A DNA stretch of 19,776 bases, from assembly GCA_047975025.1 (NCBI GenBank), contig JBKECY010000046.1, forward strand, positions 1-19,776, in the 5' to 3' direction. The notes beneath the pieces were generated by a model. It did not search any database. It saw only the letters and a program-made list of their open reading frames with translations, and was not told the DNA's origin. Positions 1 to 6,466 of the stretch are shown here, in pieces (the first letter of the stretch is position 1; each line of letters starts with the position of its first letter). Position numbers and translations under genes: made by a program. The DNA comes from JBKECY01 sp047975025 (GTDB lineage: Bacteria > Bacillota > Clostridia > Lachnospirales > Lachnospiraceae).

Positions 1-132
1 GAACGGCCTACGGCCGCCCTTGAACAATCCACCAAGAAATGTTACGATGTCGTCAAGCTGATAAGGATTTACCCTACCGGATACCGGTCATTACTAACAT
101 TGCGACTGGTACAAAAATCGAGGGCAGGTCAC
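1..132 (-). mobile_element. Probable group II intron, 5' end (partial)
   Basis: On the minus strand the coding sense of the adjacent secreted protein stops at 133, and a non-coding, structured sequence starts with GTGAC at 132 and runs off the window edge. Visible structure includes hairpins ACCGG-loop-CCGGT (76-88) and CGGCC-loop-GGCCG (4-16), both with 3-nt loops, and the segment CAGTCGCAATGTTAGT. That segment resembles, from memory, the GTCGCAATGTTA stretch of domain I in clostridial and Tn5397-type group II introns. Group II introns begin GUGYG; GTGAC is an imperfect match. No maturase is visible because only the first 132 nt fall inside the window. Alternatives are a different insertion or a simple frameshift decay of the gene. 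Confidence 0.45.
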
Positions 133-288
133 TGCCGTTTTCGTATAAAAATGTTCACCGTTATTTTGATTGTACAACCGATACATGTCATTTGTGTTCG
201 CCGCGCTTACCGGCAGCGTCATCGCCAACAGCAGCACAAGAACAGTGACTGCGCATAAAACTCTTTTTCCTACTTGTTTTCCCCCCAT
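133..288 (-). pseudogene. Secreted DUF5648-like protein, 5' exon, interrupted
   Basis: The 52 codons from ATG 288 encode a clear signal peptide: a basic start (MGGKQVGKR), a hydrophobic core, and a likely cleavage at VSAA around residue 30. The mature start contains MYRLYNQNNGEHFYTK, the hallmark of the short DUF5648 repeat (RLYNPNSGEHFYT) found in secreted proteins of Firmicutes and Actinobacteria. After residue 52 the expected continuation (an A-E-K/R-D...GW segment) is missing and the frame closes after 12 unrelated codons at 94. The break is exactly on a codon boundary, at the GTGAC start of a structured element. A purine-rich Shine-Dalgarno (AAAGGAAA) precedes the ATG. If the element is a splicing group II intron the gene may still be functional; otherwise it is a broken remnant. 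Confidence 0.6.
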
Positions 289-320
289 AATCGTTTCCTT
301 TCTTCCTCTTTTTAATATAG

Positions 321-350
321 ATTATGATGCCGAAGTATGCACTTTGTCAA
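321..350 (-). promoter_or_regulatory. Sigma-A promoter for the interrupted secreted gene
   Basis: Read on the minus strand: a perfect -35 TTGACA (345-350), an 18-nt spacer and -10 CATAAT (321-326). Transcription would start near 314, giving a leader of about 25 nt before ATG 288. Its quality suggests the interrupted gene is strongly expressed. The remaining gap to the antiporter gene (351-436) is T-rich on the plus strand and shows no convincing plus-strand promoter. Confidence 0.7.
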
Positions 351-423
351 TCCTTTTGGTTTTTTTCGTTTCACACATTTCAATTTTATTTTTTTTATGG
401 TATATTTTATTACAAAATAAGAC

Positions 424-428
424 AGGAG
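424..428 (+). promoter_or_regulatory. Ribosome binding site fixing the antiporter TTG start
   Basis: AGGAG lies 8 nt upstream of TTG 437 but only 2 nt upstream of TTG 431. No ATG or GTG is suitably spaced. This places the antiporter start at 437; the open frame extends upstream to an ATG at 170, but that part overlaps the divergent promoter and encodes no antiporter sequence. Confidence 0.65.
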
Positions 429-436
429 TATTGACC

Positions 437-2545
437 TTGGCCATTTTAGAAGCTAGTTTTTTATTGATTCTCTTAGTAATTGTATCCAGTATTATCAATC
501 ACTATATTCCCTCGGTTCCGACTGCGCTGATTGAAGTAGCCGTCGGTCTGTTCGTTGCCCTCGTTTTTCAGATCAAAATCACAATCGAGGCCGACTGGTT
601 CATGCTTCTCTTTGTTGCCCCCCTGCTCTATAACGATGCCAAGGCTTTTCCAAAAAAGGATCTGTGGGAACTGCGCGCCCCGATCTTCGCCAATGCCATT
701 TTGCTGGTCATCCTGACCACCGTTGCCGGCGGTTTTCTGGTTCACCTTGCCGCGCCGTTTCTGCCGCTGCCGCTTACTATGGCTTTAGTTGCTGTCCTCT
801 CACCAACCGATCCTGTGGCTGTGCACAGTATTGCGGAGCAGGCAAAACTTCCGAACCGAATTCTTCGTCTGATCAGCGGCGAAAGTCTGATTAATGATGC
901 CAGCGGCCTGATTGCTTTTAAATACGCATTGGCCGCTTTTTTAACAGGTACATTTTCTTTTTTCCAGGCTGCCACTGACTTTTTGTACATGGCACTCGTT
1001 GGGATGATCCTCGGCCTGCTGCTGTCACGTATCCTATACCTGATTCGTTCCTTTTTAATTCATCAGGGAATCCGGGATGTTGTCCTGCACGCCTCCATAC
1101 TGATCACCACACCCTTTCTGATTTACATTGCCGCAGAATTTGTACACGCCTCCGGTGTTATTGCCGTCGTTACAGCCGGTGTAACCTCGATTCGACTGCT
1201 GCCCTTATACCGGGGTGTGTTTTCTGAAATTGCACTCGTCACGAACCGGACCTGGGATATTATCGGCTATCTCTTAAACGGTGCTGTCTTCGTCATCCTC
1301 GGTGCCGAGCTTCCGCTTGCCATGCGCGCCACACTCGAAAGCCCCAAGACGAACAATTGGCAGCTGATTGGGCTTACGATCCTTATCTGGCTCGTCCTTT
1401 TATTCATCCGGATTATCTGGTCCTATGTCTATCTGGGTCTGTCCAATCTGACCCGCGGGCAAAAAAAGAAAGCGCCGAGTCTGTATAGTGCGCTTCTTAC
1501 CGGGCTGACCGGGGTGCGTGGTGCGATTACCATGTCAACCGTAATGTCGATGCCTGTACTGCTGTCCGACGGCACTATTTTTGCGGAACGCTCCATCGTG
1601 ATTTTTCTGGCGAGCGGTGTCGTACTGCTTAGCCTGCTGGTCGCGACTTTCCTGATTCCGCTGCTAACCAAACAACACTCCCATCTGATGCTGGCCGGAG
1701 AGCATGCACATCTGCTCCAGGAAGATCCGCCGGTGGATACCGTCGAAACCTCCACCAGCTTAAGTGCTTCGCAGGCACGCGCCAAAATGCTGGAAAATGC
1801 CATTGAGACCATGCGCGATGAGCTTGAAACCACGACGCAGCAGAAAATCATTGTGGACATCCTGCGTGATTTGGAAATACGTCTGCGCCACCTGTACCGT
1901 AATGAGAACAGCGATGTGGAACCCTCGATCTACGAGGAGAAGGAAGGCCAGTACCGCCGGCTGGCACTGGAGGCTGAGAAGAATGCAATAAAACAAATGC
2001 ATGCTTCCGGCCAGATCAGCGACAGAACTTATCAGGTATTTGTCCGCCCTCTGGAGCGCCAGTCACAGCAGCTGTCACATCGCTTTCTCGCCAGTCTGTC
2101 GCATATGTTCTTCCAGATTGATCATCGTGTACAGCGCACGAAGCTTATTGCCAAAATGACCAAGAAGAAGAGCCGGGAGACCATCCAGGAAACATTTATC
2201 CTGCTCGAAACTGAAATGATCCGAAGTGCCATTGAAGCATTGAACCTGGAAAAGGCAAAGCAAAAGCAGGAGCATGCTCCTGCCTATGAAATATCTGTAA
2301 TTACCCAGCTAATCAGCGAATACCGCAACCATCTGGAACGTATCAAGTGCATCAAACAATACCTTTCTCCCCAGGATTTCCAGAAATACTTCCAGGAGAA
2401 TTATATGAAGGTGCTTATCTCTGAAAGACGCGCTGTTCAAAAAATGTACGAGGAAGGAGAAATTTCCCTGCATATTGCCAACACCCTGCGGCAGACCATC
2501 AATTATTCGGAAATGTCCATGATTCAAAATTCGCAGATCTACTAG
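437..2545 (+). CDS. Na+/H+ antiporter, CPA1 (NhaP/YjcE) family, long cytoplasmic tail
   Basis: A 702-residue membrane protein expected to exchange Na+ (or K+) for H+ across the cytoplasmic membrane, for pH and ion balance. The first 410 or so residues are a dozen hydrophobic helices with CPA1 hallmarks: SPTDPVAV (around 122-129) and GESLINDASGL (around 148-158), the latter containing the Asn-Asp pair of electroneutral CPA1 exchangers (residues 153-154). Residues from about 415 to the end are hydrophilic, rich in Glu/Lys/Arg/Gln and likely helical or coiled-coil. I see no GxGxxG Rossmann motif of an RCK domain. The tail makes the protein longer than typical bacterial members (about 550 residues). 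Translation is predicted from TTG 437. The stop lies only 13 nt from the convergent membrane gene, with no obvious terminator between them. Family is secure; ion specificity is not. Confidence 0.9.
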   Translation: MAILEASFLLILLVIVSSIINHYIPSVPTALIEVAVGLFVALVFQIKITIEADWFMLLFVAPLLYNDAKAFPKKDLWELRAPIFANAILLVILTTVAGGFLVHLAAPFLPLPLTMALVAVLSPTDPVAVHSIAEQAKLPNRILRLISGESLINDASGLIAFKYALAAFLTGTFSFFQAATDFLYMALVGMILGLLLSRILYLIRSFLIHQGIRDVVLHASILITTPFLIYIAAEFVHASGVIAVVTAGVTSIRLLPLYRGVFSEIALVTNRTWDIIGYLLNGAVFVILGAELPLAMRATLESPKTNNWQLIGLTILIWLVLLFIRIIWSYVYLGLSNLTRGQKKKAPSLYSALLTGLTGVRGAITMSTVMSMPVLLSDGTIFAERSIVIFLASGVVLLSLLVATFLIPLLTKQHSHLMLAGEHAHLLQEDPPVDTVETSTSLSASQARAKMLENAIETMRDELETTTQQKIIVDILRDLEIRLRHLYRNENSDVEPSIYEEKEGQYRRLALEAEKNAIKQMHASGQISDRTYQVFVRPLERQSQQLSHRFLASLSHMFFQIDHRVQRTKLIAKMTKKKSRETIQETFILLETEMIRSAIEALNLEKAKQKQEHAPAYEISVITQLISEYRNHLERIKCIKQYLSPQDFQKYFQENYMKVLISERRAVQKMYEEGEISLHIANTLRQTINYSEMSMIQNSQIY

Positions 2546-2558
2546 AACACAGACGGTG

Positions 2559-2900
2559 CTAGAACAGAGTATAAATGAATATTCCAACGATGATCAGTAA
2601 ATTCCCCAATAGCTTGCGTTTCGTGAATTTTTCTTTCAGCATAAAAAAGGAAAGCAGCATCACGAATACATACGTGCAGGTGTCCACTACCGGCCCATAC
2701 TTGAATTCCACTCTGGTATAGGCCCATGTATTCAAGAGCAATACCGTAAAGAAAATTCCGTAGGCAGTAATGACCCTCCAGTTCAAATAACTGTAAATCC
2801 AACTCTTATATTCCCTGTCAGCGCTTTTTTTCAACAAAAGCTGTGAAAAGGCCGAGAAAAATGTTCCAGCAAACATCAGCAATAAATATCCATTAATCAT
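2559..2900 (-). CDS. SMR/EamA-like four-helix membrane protein (ArnE/ArnF-like flippase subunit)
   Basis: A 113-residue protein with four hydrophobic segments and the size and layout of the small multidrug resistance / EamA group. TM1 (FAGTFFSAFSQLLLKKSA) resembles ArnE/ArnF (SxxxQLLxK) and lacks the membrane Glu that proton-coupled drug exporters of the EmrE type need (Glu14). The C-terminal half (KYGPVVDTCTYVFVMLLSFF, then KEKFTKRKLLGNLLIIVGI) matches the usual last two helices. It overlaps the end of the preceding membrane gene by 8 bp, so the two are translationally coupled and probably form a heterodimer. The divergent operon encodes a polyprenyl-phosphate glycosyltransferase and a sugar aminotransferase, so the best guess is flipping of an undecaprenyl-phosphate-linked sugar. 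Function is inferred from family and context. Confidence 0.75.
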   Translation of the reverse strand: MINGYLLLMFAGTFFSAFSQLLLKKSADREYKSWIYSYLNWRVITAYGIFFTVLLLNTWAYTRVEFKYGPVVDTCTYVFVMLLSFFMLKEKFTKRKLLGNLLIIVGIFIYTLF

Positions 2901-3258
2901 GCGTCACCACCAATACTCCGATAAAGACAATTAAAAGTCCAATGATATTGCCCGGACTCAAGTTTTCTCTAAATATAGCGACCGCCCAGATTTGCGACCA
3001 CAGCAGATAGATGCTGCGGTTCGCATAGGCGACATGAAGCTCGAACTGCCGAATCACACGCTGCCATGCAATCGCATAGATGAAACAGTCCAGGAGCATA
3101 AGTCCGACGAACAGATATAACATCGGATTTGTAAGCCCTCCTTCATTATATTGTATAGAAGCAGCCTTGGAAAAAACACTGGTGAAGGAGAACAGCAGAA
3201 TATTCAAATGCAGAAGCACAAATTTTCTTTTTCCCGGCTTAAGCAGACTTTCTTTCAT
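2893..3258 (-). CDS. SMR/EamA-like four-helix membrane protein (partner flippase subunit)
   Basis: A 121-residue protein with four predicted helices after a basic N-terminus (MKESLLKPGKRKF). The third and fourth helices (YLLWSQIWAVAIF, then RENLSPGNIIGLLIVFIGVL) follow the EamA/SMR pattern, a Glu after helix 3 followed by a P-G-[NK] turn. Like its downstream partner it has no acidic residue inside TM1, which argues against a proton-drug antiporter. It is first in a two-gene unit, with a Shine-Dalgarno (GAAAGGAT) 6 nt before ATG 3258 and a promoter with an operator-like palindrome upstream. Paired, non-identical SMR proteins occur both in heterodimeric drug pumps (EbrAB) and in ArnE/ArnF; the neighbouring genes favour the latter. 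Confidence 0.75.
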   Translation of the reverse strand: MKESLLKPGKRKFVLLHLNILLFSFTSVFSKAASIQYNEGGLTNPMLYLFVGLMLLDCFIYAIAWQRVIRQFELHVAYANRSIYLLWSQIWAVAIFRENLSPGNIIGLLIVFIGVLVVTHD

Positions 3259-3281
3259 TTTTGTATCCTTTCTATTAAATC

Positions 3282-3298
3282 ATACTCGTAAAGAGTAT
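3282..3298. promoter_or_regulatory. Operator-like inverted repeat ATACTC-N5-GAGTAT
   Basis: A perfect 6-bp inverted repeat (ATACTC, 3282-3287; GAGTAT, 3293-3298) overlaps the -10 and the predicted start point of the minus-strand promoter for the two SMR genes. The position is that of a repressor site. It could also form a small hairpin at the 5' end of the transcript. No regulator gene is present in the window. Confidence 0.4.
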
Positions 3299-3321
3299 AG
3301 CACAGTTTTTTGCAAACACAA
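3294..3321 (-). promoter_or_regulatory. Promoter of the two-gene SMR unit
   Basis: Minus strand: extended -10 TGC-TATACT (hexamer 3294-3299) with a weak -35 TTGTGT (3316-3321) 16 nt upstream. Transcription would start near 3287, about 29 nt before ATG 3258. The promoter lies back to back with the plus-strand promoter at 3336-3364. Confidence 0.5.
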
Positions 3322-3335
3322 AATATTACTTTTTC

Positions 3336-3364
3336 TATACTTTCATGGTTAGCTATGATATAAT
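3336..3364 (+). promoter_or_regulatory. Promoter of the aminosugar operon, abutting the ATG
   Basis: A perfect extended -10, TGA-TATAAT (hexamer 3359-3364), with only a poor -35 (TATACT around 3336-3341). The hexamer ends 6 nt before ATG 3371, so transcription should begin at or within a few bases of the start codon. There is no Shine-Dalgarno sequence between them. Confidence 0.6.
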
Positions 3365-3370
3365 CGCCCT

Positions 3371-4516
3371 ATGATTGATTTTAATATTGCCCCCTACGTG
3401 GGCACCGAAAATACTTATATACAACAAGCAATTCGAAACAGAAAACTTTGCGGTGACGGTGAGTTCACACACAAGTGCAGCGACTGGATGAAGGAGAACT
3501 TTCATGTCAGCCACGCACTTTTGACCACTTCGTGTACGCATGCTTTGGAAATGGCTGCTTTACTTTGTAAAATCCAACCTGGGGACGAGGTTATTATGCC
3601 CTCATTTACATTTGTTTCCACTGCTGATGCATTCGTACAGCGCGGAGCCAGAATCGTATTTGTGGACATCCATCCCGAGACTATGAATATCGATGAACGT
3701 CTGATTGAAGATGCCATCACCCCCAAGACAAAAGCCATTGTTCCGGTACACTATGCTGGTGTTGCCTGCCAGATGGATGTTATTTTAGATATAGCCAGAC
3801 GTCACTGCCTGTATGTGGTCGAAGATGCCGCGCAGGCTTTTGATTCGTATTTTAACGGAGTCCCTCTGGGTACCCTTGGTGACTTTGGCTGTCTAAGCTT
3901 TCACGAAACAAAGAACCTGACCATGGGTGAAGGCGGTGCTATTTTATTTCAGGATGACTGTTTTTTGGAAGCTGCGGAGATTATACGTGAAAAAGGTACG
4001 AACCGCAGTAAATTCTTTCGTGGACAGGTTGACAAATATACGTGGATTGATTACGGTTCTTCCTACCTTCCAAGTGATATGAATGCTGCCTATCTCTGGG
4101 CACAGCTTGAACAGGTTCAAACGATTCAGGATGACCGCAAAATCAGCTGGTCCCACTACAATACGGAGCTTGCACCGCTTGCACAGGCCGGTCATATCGT
4201 ACAGCCTTTCATACCGGAGTATGCGACCAACAATGCGCATATGTATTATATCAAGACACAGACTCCGGACATTCGGACAAAGCTGCTGGATTATCTGCAC
4301 GAGCAGGGGATTCTGGCGGTATTCCACTACATACCGCTTCATAGTGCGCCCGCCGGTCAGAAATTCGGCCGTTTTCATGGTCTTGACCGCTATACGACGT
4401 ATGAAAGCGAACGTCTGATACGGCTGCCGATGTACTATGAATTATCTGAAGAAAAACGCGAGTACATCATACAGACTATTTTTTCATTTATTGGTTGTAA
4501 AAGGAGGAAGTTATGA
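3371..4516 (+). CDS. WecE-type dTDP-4-keto-6-deoxyhexose aminotransferase
   Basis: A 381-residue PLP enzyme of the DegT/DnrJ/EryC1/StrS family, closest in my recollection to WecE/RffA. That enzyme transaminates dTDP-4-keto-6-deoxy-D-glucose to dTDP-4-amino-4,6-dideoxy-D-galactose with glutamate as donor. Whole stretches match WecE: KLCGDGEFT (25-33), QPGDEVIMPSFTFVSTADAF (69-88), VPVHYAGVACQMD (124-136), EDAAQ (151-155), CLSFHETKN (174-182, PLP lysine K181), EIIREKGTNRSKFFRGQVDK and VFHYIPLHSAPAG. The start MIDFNIAPYVGTE aligns with the WecE N-terminus (MIPFNAPPVVGTE), so ATG 3371 is right even though no ribosome binding site precedes it. It is the first gene of a four-gene operon and overlaps the next gene by 4 bp (ATGA). 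The exact sugar substrate is an inference from similarity. Confidence 0.92.
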   Translation: MIDFNIAPYVGTENTYIQQAIRNRKLCGDGEFTHKCSDWMKENFHVSHALLTTSCTHALEMAALLCKIQPGDEVIMPSFTFVSTADAFVQRGARIVFVDIHPETMNIDERLIEDAITPKTKAIVPVHYAGVACQMDVILDIARRHCLYVVEDAAQAFDSYFNGVPLGTLGDFGCLSFHETKNLTMGEGGAILFQDDCFLEAAEIIREKGTNRSKFFRGQVDKYTWIDYGSSYLPSDMNAAYLWAQLEQVQTIQDDRKISWSHYNTELAPLAQAGHIVQPFIPEYATNNAHMYYIKTQTPDIRTKLLDYLHEQGILAVFHYIPLHSAPAGQKFGRFHGLDRYTTYESERLIRLPMYYELSEEKREYIIQTIFSFIGCKRRKL

Positions 4517-5442
4517 CTTTATATTCAGTGGTTGTTCCTGTATATAATTCGGAACGAACATTGCATGAACTCTATATTCGCATAAAAAATGTCTTTGATG
4601 TTACTTTGTCAATGGATTTTGAATTACTGCTGGTCGACGACGGTTCTAAGGACCGTTCGTTTGCCGTTATGGAGGAGCTGCATCAGGCGGATTCGCGTGT
4701 CAAGATTATACAGATGGCCAAGAACTTTGGACAGCATCCTGCACTCTTGTGTGGTTTTTCTTATGCTAAAGGCGATTTCATTATTACAATGGATGATGAT
4801 TTGCAGCATCCGCCGGAAGAACTGCCCAAATTAATTACTGCTCTGAATGAGCGTGAAGATGTAGATGTCATCATCGCTAAGTATGAAGGCCGCAAGCATA
4901 ATGTCATACGTCGTCTGGGAACCCGCCTGTCTGTCTATGCCACTTCCAAAATGCTTCACAAACGCCCGGATCTGGAGATTACGAGCTTTCGTCTAATGCG
5001 GCGTTTTATTGTTGAGGCAATTCTTGAGCGTACCGACCGTCTGCCGCAGATCGGAAATCTGCTGGTGCAGACTTCGAACCGCATTATAAATGTCACCGTA
5101 TCACATGATGCACGCAAATATGGCAAGAGCGGTTATTCGTTCCACCGTCTGGTCAAAGATCTGTTCTTCGACATCAGCTCACACTCAGTGCTTCCGTTGA
5201 TTGTGGTTCGTAATATTGGAATTGCAAGCTTTTTCATCAGTATCCTGCTTTCCATCTATTACCTCATACTATATCTGTCCTCCGGTATCGGCATTGAAGG
5301 CTGGACGACTCTTGTACTGCTGATCCTCGCCTTTAGCGGACTTATCCTACTGTCCATTGGCATTATTGGCACCTATCTGATGTATATACTCGACGAAACT
5401 CGTAAGATGCCAAATTACGTGGTTCGCAAGAAAGAACTTTAA
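4513..5442 (+). CDS. Polyprenyl-phosphate glycosyltransferase, GT2 (ArnC/GtrB/DPM1-like)
   Basis: A 309-residue membrane-anchored GT2 enzyme expected to transfer a sugar from a nucleotide donor to undecaprenyl phosphate on the inner face of the membrane. Seen: SVVVPVYNSE (5-14), VDDGSKD (41-47), the metal-binding MDDDLQHPPEE (93-103), the RKYGKSGYS motif (201-209) typical of GtrB/ArnC/DPM enzymes, and two C-terminal membrane helices (about 232-254 and 264-290), as in ArnC and CsbB. A strong Shine-Dalgarno (AGGAGG) lies inside the preceding gene's end and the start overlaps it by 4 bp. In Gram-positives such enzymes pair with a small flippase and a GT-C transferase to decorate teichoic acids or other wall polymers. 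Here the flippase could be the divergent SMR pair. Confidence 0.9.
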   Translation: MTLYSVVVPVYNSERTLHELYIRIKNVFDVTLSMDFELLLVDDGSKDRSFAVMEELHQADSRVKIIQMAKNFGQHPALLCGFSYAKGDFIITMDDDLQHPPEELPKLITALNEREDVDVIIAKYEGRKHNVIRRLGTRLSVYATSKMLHKRPDLEITSFRLMRRFIVEAILERTDRLPQIGNLLVQTSNRIINVTVSHDARKYGKSGYSFHRLVKDLFFDISSHSVLPLIVVRNIGIASFFISILLSIYYLILYLSSGIGIEGWTTLVLLILAFSGLILLSIGIIGTYLMYILDETRKMPNYVVRKKEL

Positions 5443-5472
5443 GACTGGCAAACACACTCCGGAGGTTAGCAT

Positions 5473-6465
5473 ATGAAAGAAATAGGTGGATATCTACAGC
5501 TGGAACGTCAGCGCGGGGATGAGTATTACCCTTCGTTACTCCGCTTGAACCTGGGGCGCACTGCATTACTTTTTTTAATGAAATCGCTCAATATCAAGCG
5601 TCTGTGGATGCCTCACCTGCTCTGTGCATCGGTGATTGACACTTGCGAGAAGGCAGGCTATTCCCTGTCCTACTACTCTATAGATGAAAACCTTGCCCCG
5701 GTACTCAACCGCACACTGCATAAAGATGAGTACCTTTTTTTGGTGAATTATTATGGAACTTTGACTGACGATGCCATTCGTCATTACCAAGAAGTATATA
5801 CCCATATTATCGTGGATCATACGCATGCCTTCTTTCAGGCTCCGCTGCCCGGCATCCCTACACTCTATTCCTGTCGTAAATTCTTTGGTCTTCCCGACGG
5901 GGCGTATCTCTACACCGGACGTCCGGAGAGCGACCTTTGGGCCAGTTATAGTAAGCTGGAGATGGATATTTCCTGTGACCGCATGGCACATATTCTGGGA
6001 CGCTTTGAGACAGATGCAAGCACCTATTATTCCCAAATGCTTGCCACCGCCCATTCCTATGAGGATGAAATGGTCAAACAAATGTCCCCGCTGACACGCA
6101 ACTTGCTCTGCGGCATCGATTATCCTGCGGTACAGCGCACACGCGAGCAAAACTATTCTTTTTTACAGCACCATCTGTCTGCATCGAATCAACTAAAATT
6201 CCCTGCACCAACGGCACCGTTTGTCTATCCGTATTACCATAGGCAGGCTCCCTTGCTGCGGCAAAAGCTTGCTGCCGCCAAAGTCTATATTCCTGTTTAC
6301 TGGAAAAATGTCATCGAACTGATGCCGTCTGAGAGCATAGAACATACCTATGCACAGAATATTCTGCCGCTTCCCTGTGACCAGCGGTATACACTGGAGG
6401 ATATGCAGGAATTACTCTCTCGGCTGACAACGGCATTGGACGAACTGGAAGGAAAGGAACAATAA
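5473..6465 (+). CDS. Divergent PLP-dependent (DegT-like fold) protein, function unknown
   Basis: A 330-residue soluble protein. I do not recognise a named family, but the layout is that of a fold-type I PLP enzyme related to DegT aminotransferases: GRTAL (28-32, phosphate-binding position), WMPHLLCASV (45-54, equivalent to the MPSFTFVST region), IIVDHTHAFF (112-121, with D115 at the cofactor-ring Asp position) and SCRKFFGLPDGAYL (133-146, with K136 at the Schiff-base position). Both catalytic positions are therefore kept, although overall similarity is low and the protein is shorter than usual (370-400). A good Shine-Dalgarno (GGAGG) precedes ATG 5473. It is third in the aminosugar operon, 30 nt after the glycosyltransferase and 1 nt before the ATP-grasp gene. 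It may make a second amino group or an amino-acid building block, or act as a non-catalytic partner. Confidence 0.65.
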   Translation: MKEIGGYLQLERQRGDEYYPSLLRLNLGRTALLFLMKSLNIKRLWMPHLLCASVIDTCEKAGYSLSYYSIDENLAPVLNRTLHKDEYLFLVNYYGTLTDDAIRHYQEVYTHIIVDHTHAFFQAPLPGIPTLYSCRKFFGLPDGAYLYTGRPESDLWASYSKLEMDISCDRMAHILGRFETDASTYYSQMLATAHSYEDEMVKQMSPLTRNLLCGIDYPAVQRTREQNYSFLQHHLSASNQLKFPAPTAPFVYPYYHRQAPLLRQKLAAAKVYIPVYWKNVIELMPSESIEHTYAQNILPLPCDQRYTLEDMQELLSRLTTALDELEGKEQ

Positions 6466-6466
6466 C

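Noticed and set aside
39..248. Plus-strand open frame opposite the intron piece and the secreted gene
   Set aside because: No ribosome site, no recognisable protein, and the opposite strand carries a signal peptide and family motif.
378..406. Plus-strand promoter for the antiporter (TATATT at 401-406)
   Set aside because: The matching -35 (TTTCAA at 378-383) is poor and the region is simply T-rich; not enough to call.
170..436. N-terminal extension of the antiporter from ATG 170
   Set aside because: It overlaps the divergent secreted gene and its promoter, encodes no antiporter-like sequence, and the AGGAG at 424-428 points to TTG 437.
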